Assembly (NCBI GenBank): GCA_950295325.1
Contig: OX485807.1
Location: 28,307,666 to 28,371,665 of the forward strand
DNA from: Polytrichum commune
Taxonomy: Eukaryota > Streptophyta > Polytrichopsida > Polytrichales > Polytrichaceae
Direction of reading: 5' to 3'
DNA: 64,000 nucleotides
The notes beneath the pieces were generated by a model that was given only the letters and a program-made list of their open reading frames with translations, did not search any database and was not told the origin of the DNA. This document shows, piece by piece, positions 58,445-64,000 of the stretch. Position 1 is the first letter of the stretch, and every line of letters begins with the position of its first letter. Position numbers and translations under genes: made by a program.

Positions 58445-60519
58445 GGTCCACTACTAGAATCTAGTGGTTGTAATGTCATATTCATTTATCAACTTTATGA
58501 CATTTTTAGTTTCTATTGAGAGAAAGTGTCATATTTGTGACATGATTGTGCTCAATAAGTTGGCATTAACGCAATCAGAACACATTAGTGGTCATGCTTC
58601 TTGTTGGGGCGTGAGTTGTTTCCTCTAGTTAACAATTGAGAATCATGAAAAAATTACCATTTCAAGTCTCAAGATTAGGGTTGAGACACAAACTTATAAA
58701 AGGTCATTTAAGTGAAGATTTCATTTCTCTTTAAGTAATCCCAAAAGCCCTCCCAATTCTATTAGCTATCATTTAACCTGAAGTGGTTAACACATAGTCC
58801 AATCTCATCATTATTTTATTTTATCATGTTTATTTATTATTTGGTGTCCATTTAGCTCCAAGCCTGCTTCTTTGCCATGAATCACACAAATGTAGGTGTA
58901 CAATGAAGAAGAGTGACTGAATAATTAGCCCACATACCATACTGCATGAGTCTCCTCAATCATCAGCATTAAACATTTTTCTCCTACGGAGGCACATGGG
59001 ATATTCAAATATTCTTTTCTAGGGAGAACCCAACTTATGACCTCATCATGTGGCAAAGGTGGCACCCCTCTTGAAATATGCTCCCCTCTTAAATATATGC
59101 TCTAACAACATATTCATGTGATTTGCCTTTGAATATAAGGAGAACGAACCTCTAATATGTGGGTGGAGCATGTAGGAGGTCACTGAGACTTACTGTTGGA
59201 GACAAGCTTGCTTGCATGTTGTCATTTCCCATTATGAAAATGTAAAATTTATAGCATTTGGGGTAGCACCCCTAACGAAAATGCCCTGCTCCAACATGAC
59301 ACTCAAACCCAACATGGTAGACACCACCACCTAGTCAAGAACTTTGACCCCCTCTAGAATATGCGTATGAACTCCAGCTTTAGAAATTGAAATATGCACA
59401 ATGTTGTATTCCAACGGGTGAACAAAAGGACACTCCATACGATCATCCAAAATCGACAAAAACCTTAGTTTCTCTAGATGCCTCTACATGAATACTTCCA
59501 CTTTGCAGCCGTTGGATATTCTCTGTTTTTTATTTTATTTATTCATTTCCAAAGGTGTTTATTGAAGTCAGCTTCAATGTGTGGATGACTAATCAAAAAA
59601 CATATAGTAGCAAGTGGGATGCAAGGCCCTCAATTTTCAATGATGGTCTAAAATTTCCCTTCTCAATAGAGTTATGCATAAAGTCTTGAGCAAAGAGGGA
59701 CCAAATCTTCAAGATGATCCCTCTTTGAGCAATCCTTACTATTAGGAGGACTTTCTATGCTACATTGTCAATCTTTATTTGTGATCTTGGGATAAATCTC
59801 AAGTAGATTTTTGTTTCTTAGGATAGGAACTTTGGCTACCATTTTCGGTGCCAAATATGGCTTGGCCACTCGAGAGGTGCTTTGCAAATGGGGCAAGTCC
59901 CAGCGTAACCCAATTTAACGGGTCCGCCTCCACCATGTAAACTATATTGAGGCAACGGCATAGTAAGGGAACCCAAGGTTCCACTTTGTGTTTAGTACAC
60001 TAGTGTTGGTCTAGTATTGTTTTTTTTTAAATTAATTTTTTGAATAAAATCATTCAAACATATATACTAAGGATTTGTATACTAGTCCGATATTTTTGTT
60101 TCTAATATCATTCAGATCTATAAACCATCCAATCACCTTCATAGCTAGACAAAATTGCCCTAATATTAGTATGGTTTAGAACAGTAGTGACCCAAATAAT
60201 AACTCGAGTAGACAAAGATATAATTAGACAAAGATTCTCATATCCTTACATACCCATCAAATATCAATATTTAACTGATACTAAAAATTTGATACCCACC
60301 CGGGTAAGTTCTTTGATACAATTATTGACATTCCTTATCGATGATACATGCATTTACCTATGTACCATACCAACACTGGTTCATACTCAAAAACTCAGGG
60401 TTTAAGGTTTAGGTCCTTAGAATTGAGGGGGTGCTTTATGCATAACTCCAATGACAAGCACATGTATGAGAAAAAAGGTTCACCAGCAATGCACGATGAG
60501 CACGGCAGGGGAGGGGGGT
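58445..60519. other. Intergenic DNA, no gene supported
   Basis: Contains a family T fragment at 58625-58740. The rest shows no recognisable protein, RNA or repeat boundary. Confidence 0.4.
58625..58740 (-). repeat. Dispersed repeat family T, copy 8 (inverted)
   Basis: The minus strand gives AATCTTCACTTAAATGACC, GTGTCTCAACCCTAATCTTG and CTCAATTGTTAACT, in the family order. Confidence 0.45.
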
Positions 60520-60753
60520 CAGTGTTCAGGGAGTCCTAAACCATTATCGGTCGAGATCCTAGTGTTTCCAAGACCAACAGGTTACAGGTTAACATTCCTT
60601 TCATGTTTGTTTATTAAATTAGAATCACTCTATAATGTAATAATCTTAACATATTGGTAGTTTTCCCTGAAGTCTTGAATTTGAACCGGTCATTTCTCAA
60701 ACTCAACCAATTCATCTTTAACTAACTCGGGGCTCGGTTTTCCTCGATCATTG
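60520..60753 (+). mobile_element. hAT-type MITE family H, copy 6
   Basis: The left end is CAGTGTTCAGGGAGTC, then CATTATCGGTCGAGATCCTA. The right end, inverted, is CAATGATCGAGGAAAACC. The interior matches the family. The flanks AGGGGGGT and AAGGGGTA agree at 5 of 8 positions, so the target duplication is weak. Confidence 0.68.
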
Positions 60754-60884
60754 AAGGGGTAATGGCCCGAGATGATCCTAAACTACCGGGTGATAGTGGA
60801 GAAGTACTCATTTTCAAATAAGGTGGTTGGCAGTCCGACTCCCGCTGTGTAATCTTCTCTCTATTTGACGGATAATAAACTTGC

Positions 60885-60915
60885 TAGGTAGGTAGGTAGG
60901 TAGGTAGGTAGGTAG
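60885..60915 (+). repeat. TAGG microsatellite
   Basis: Seven to eight uninterrupted TAGG units. Confidence 0.95.
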
Positions 60916-61129
60916 CCAAGAGCCCACCCACTACAAAGGTATGCAGTAAACACCACCCTGCATCGAGAGGGTTCTTGAGGATTTGGGGGAACCAACCAAT
61001 ACACTCGTTCCTTGTTGGATGCCTAAATCCTTGCCTTCAAGAAACCAGTGACTAGGTTGGTTTGCCCCAGCCGTTCTTGAGCAGAGTAGGGCCAACGGGC
61101 TGAAGTTCACGTCGGATTGGCCGACATTG

Positions 61130-61153
61130 ATTATTTATTTATTTATTTATTTG
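61130..61153 (+). repeat. TTTA microsatellite
   Basis: About six TTTA units immediately before a GC-richer patch. Confidence 0.9.
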
Positions 61154-61199
61154 AAGGGGTGGTGTAGTGGCAGAGAGGCATGGATTGGGTGGGTCCGGG

Positions 61200-61430
61200 A
61201 ATAATGTTTTTCACGTGGGTCCACATGTATGGGAATGTGGGCCGGCCTTCCTTCCACGTCATCCTTCCCTCCCATAGGTTTAAAGCACTGGCAGGGTAGG
61301 GCAGGGCAGGGCATAAAGAGTAGCTAGCCTACCTACCGTACCCGGCACACCCTCCGACCTCTTCACAGCCGAAAGAGGAAAGAAACAAGGCATTGGAGTT
61401 GTTGTAATGTAATGGAGATCAAACAATGGG
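61200..61430 (+). promoter_or_regulatory. GC-richer, promoter-like patch
   Basis: It contains TTCACGTGGGTCC (a CACGTG G-box at about 61211), GGCAGGGTAGGGCAGGGC repeats followed by a TATA-like GCATAAAGAG at 61311-61320, then a CT-rich stretch with CCTCTTCACAGCC. The layout resembles a plant core promoter and leader. No coding sequence follows: a Harbinger-type MITE begins at 61436. It may be a promoter relic or chance. Confidence 0.25.
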
Positions 61431-61435
61431 TTTAA

Positions 61436-61995
61436 GGGTCTGTTTACACCATGGACCATGAAGTCATCCCAAGGCTTTGTAACATTTGTGATTGGTTGTT
61501 GAACTCATTCCATAATCACTTCGGTTTACACCAAGGAACAAATGTCAGAGTGATCATGGAGTTCGAGGGTCCCATTTTAAGGCCTATATTATCCACGGAC
61601 ATGGTCCAATGGGTTTTGCGGTAGGAGAGGCAAAAGAGGTGTTCTGGTAGAAAAAGGCAAGGGTCATGGCAGAGAAAAACTGTTATTATGAATTTTTTGG
61701 GGGAAGAGAAGATGAAGACAAAAGAAGACAAAAGAATGGCCAAACTTGAATTTGACCAAAACTTCCCTTTTTGGGCATATATTATTAAACAATGAACACA
61801 TTCACTTTTTGGTGCATGGTCATTTCTCTTGGTTCACATTCAGTTTACACCTAGTGAGAGGCCCATAGGCTTTGTTAATTGATTTTTTTTATTTTTTTAT
61901 AAAATCAGACCATGGAAGTTGGACCGTGAAGTCAGACCATGGACAAAGGCCATCTTCGATGGTCTGACTTCATGGTCCATGGTGTAAACCGGGCC
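61436..61995 (+). mobile_element. Harbinger-type MITE family P, copy 3 (complete)
   Basis: The left end is GGGTCTGTTTACACCATGG and the inverted right end GGCCCGGTTTACACCATGG, continuing ACCATGAAGTC on both. Perfect TAA duplications sit at 61433-61435 and 61996-61998. The 560-bp body is non-coding and has an internal GACCATGGA/TCGATGGTCTGA hairpin near the right end. This is the reference copy for the family. Confidence 0.92.
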
Positions 61996-61998
61996 TAA

Positions 61999-62755
61999 GT
62001 CCCCAACCAAGAGTTTATGAGAATGAACACAAAGTCGCCCAAGTTTTTTTAATGCTTACATCACCATACACAAAGAGTGGTGTCCGGCTATTAATAACTA
62101 GGTTTATAGGTTGTTCCACTATATTAGGATGGGTGGGCCAAGCTAGCCTGGCGTAGGTTGATCCATGATTTAGGATGATGGGTCCCATGCATATATTCTT
62201 TTTTATATCTTTTTTTCCTCTCAAGAACTTTGTAATAGAATTTTTTCTCAAAGAAGGATCATACCCATGGTTTCATCCCTCTTTGAGAGACTGTACGGAT
62301 AACTCTATTGTGTGAAAGAAATTAAGCTTAGATTCCTCCGGCACTACCCCCAAAGTCCTTGCCTCCATGTATTCAATGTGTATGTTTGACAAAGTTTTTG
62401 CAAGTTTTTCACTTTTGGCACGCAAAAACTTGCACAAAACAAAAGTGCACGTCAATTGACACACACAATTTAGAAGTTGACACGTACTATGACTTGTGAA
62501 GGAAAAAAAACACATCAATTGACATGCTAGAAATTGAAATGACATGTATTACTAGGCAACTTAAGTACTATAAATTATAGCTCAAGTATCCGGAAAACGT
62601 AACCCATAATAATAGGAGAGCTTCCTACACTCACTTACATACTTAAGTTTAGCCTTGTTTTTGTAATTTCCTTTGTAACTGGGAAGGCTCTACAGTTGAG
62701 ATGGTGATTAGAGAGGTGGTGGAGGCTAAGTACAAGGCTGACAATAATACCATAT
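61999..62755. other. Intergenic DNA, nothing recognised
   Basis: A 90-codon minus-strand frame (62545-62273) has no recognisable motif. No repeat boundary is visible. Confidence 0.4.
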
Positions 62756-62759
62756 GAAT

Positions 62760-63113
62760 GTACTTGTCATATGACTACACGTAATGAAGATCATGTAGTC
62801 ATGTAAATACAAAACATGATTAATTCTAGTCAAAGAACATGACTACACATGACTAAATATAATCATATAGGTATGACTAAATATAGAGAGAAATGACGAA
62901 GGGTCAAGGAACAGCCCAAAACGAGGTCCTAAAACCCCATGGGAACGCGCCATGAAGAACGAAAGTTGTTCGATATGACCGTAGTCATTTTGTCTGGAGC
63001 GACTAGTCTGACATGACCAAGTTGAGGATTAAAAATGATGCTAGTCATCAATGCATTTTCTTGCCTATATTAGTCATAAACCCCAATCATTTTTTTGTGT
63101 TTTCCTTGTAGTG
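62760..63113 (-). mobile_element. CACTA-type terminus with subterminal repeats
   Basis: Reading the minus strand from 63113, the end is CACTACAAGGAAAACACAAA, close to the En/Spm terminal repeat. Within the next 350 bp the word ATGACTA or its complement TAGTCAT occurs eight times, in both orientations. Arrays of short transposase-binding words next to the ends are characteristic of CACTA elements. The opposite terminus is not identified. Confidence 0.6.
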
Positions 63114-64000
63114 CATTGTCTCTGGTCCATTACGGATGTATTTCCATAAGTGTTTTGTACAAGTATGTGAATGAACAATTTGCCCCAATGAATCTCGAAG
63201 AGTAATGCTTTAGCTGGTTGAAAATTGGGTTAATTATGAGGTGTCCCAGCTTGACACAGGGATGATTTGAAATATATTTTGCATAGTGCAGATGGTACAC
63301 CAGAATCTATGTATAAGGTTGGCACTGGACTATTGGAGAAAATGCATTAGATGCCTCTCAACCAAGTGTCTTTAGCCATTGATGGGGCTTCTAGTAGGGG
63401 GCATTCACGGTTGAGGTACTACTTTTGGGACAAAGGACTTAAGGACTTTGTCGCATTAATCTTGGTTTTTATCATGATTTACTATTATTTGATCAATAAA
63501 TTTTACATAAACAAGTAGATAGTTCATAAGCTTTATCAAGAAAGATTTTTATTATTATTTAATAATCACCCTAAACCCTAAACCCTAGGCCACATCAGTG
63601 GCATTTTTTTGCTATTTAGGTGTGCATTGGTGGTCAATTATTTCCTGTTATGTATCTTGGTACCTTGGTAAAAGTGTCATGTGTCCATTCATATAATTTT
63701 TTTTGTCCAATTCTAATACTAGACGTTCCTTCTATGTGTGGCCGTGAGTATATGTATATTTGGACATGTTTGGTGCCACATGTAAAGTTGGGCAATTGCT
63801 ATTCAATACATATTAGGTTCTATTGGTACACACTTGAACGATGAGTGTGAGGAAATTTTTTGGGATCGTTTCGATTGATTCTTGTTGTCCTTTTCATTCC
63901 TTGATCCTAAAGTGAACAATTAAGACAGCACTCCTGAATGTTCTTTAAGGAATCAAAAGGATATCTTAGATGACCCTATTCCTTCTAAATTATCTTTGTT
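63114..64000. other. Intergenic DNA at the window end
   Basis: No gene is supported. It contains the short telomere-like tract at 63569-63587. Confidence 0.4.
63569..63587 (+). repeat. Interstitial telomere-like repeat
   Basis: Two full CCCTAAA units and a partial third, the Arabidopsis-type plant telomere sequence. At under three units it may equally be a telo-box or chance. Confidence 0.7.

Noticed and set aside
60927-63113. A complete CACTA element bounded by CACTACAAAGG at 60927 and the end at 63113
   Set aside because: The left word is imperfect, no subterminal ATGACTA array follows it, and the 3-bp flanks do not match.

Overview
The window looks like a gene-poor nuclear segment of a land plant. 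The evidence is one recognisable AT-hook (AHL) gene of the plant-specific intronless type, Arabidopsis-type telomere units (CCCTAAA), En/Spm-type CACTA ends, a tRNA-derived SINE with plant-like pol III boxes, and dense plant-style MITEs. A seed-free plant (bryophyte, lycophyte or fern) is my guess, from the low gene density and the style of the decayed DUF7869-like gene. The sequence alone does not settle this.

Layout. Positions 1-6 kb hold unassigned AT-rich DNA with one GC-rich foldback element (1086-1437). Positions 6.8-10.3 kb hold a badly decayed plus-strand gene of a repetitive, transposon-like family, split by about 1.7 kb of foreign DNA. Positions 11.3-17.4 kb are dominated by local duplications: a 29-bp minisatellite, a five-unit array of about 310 bp, and a 1.4-kb tandem duplication. 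Positions 18.6-34.5 kb are a graveyard of DNA transposons and retroelements: Harbinger-type, Mutator-type, hAT-type and TA-target MITEs, a LINE reverse-transcriptase scrap, a complete SINE, and a deleted pogo/Tigger element that still carries transposase coding sequence. Positions 38.5-43.5 kb hold a 150-170 bp tandem array and a nest of MITEs. In that nest, two hAT-type copies each carry a TA-target MITE at the same internal site.

At 48.5-51.4 kb the base composition changes sharply to GC-rich. This is the only convincing functional gene: an intronless type-I AHL chromatin protein (49883-50737, plus strand) with a long purine-rich leader. Positions 51.4-57.9 kb have few recognisable repeats and no recognisable protein. 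Repeats resume from 57.9 kb: a 5'-truncated SINE, a foldback element, hAT and Harbinger MITEs, a CACTA terminus and a short telomere-like tract.

There is no pathway or operon to reconstruct. Several element families are defined here from the sequence itself, with target-site duplications that support their boundaries: the SINE (12 and 14 bp), hAT-type (8 bp), Mutator-type (9 bp), Harbinger-type (TAA) and TA-target elements.
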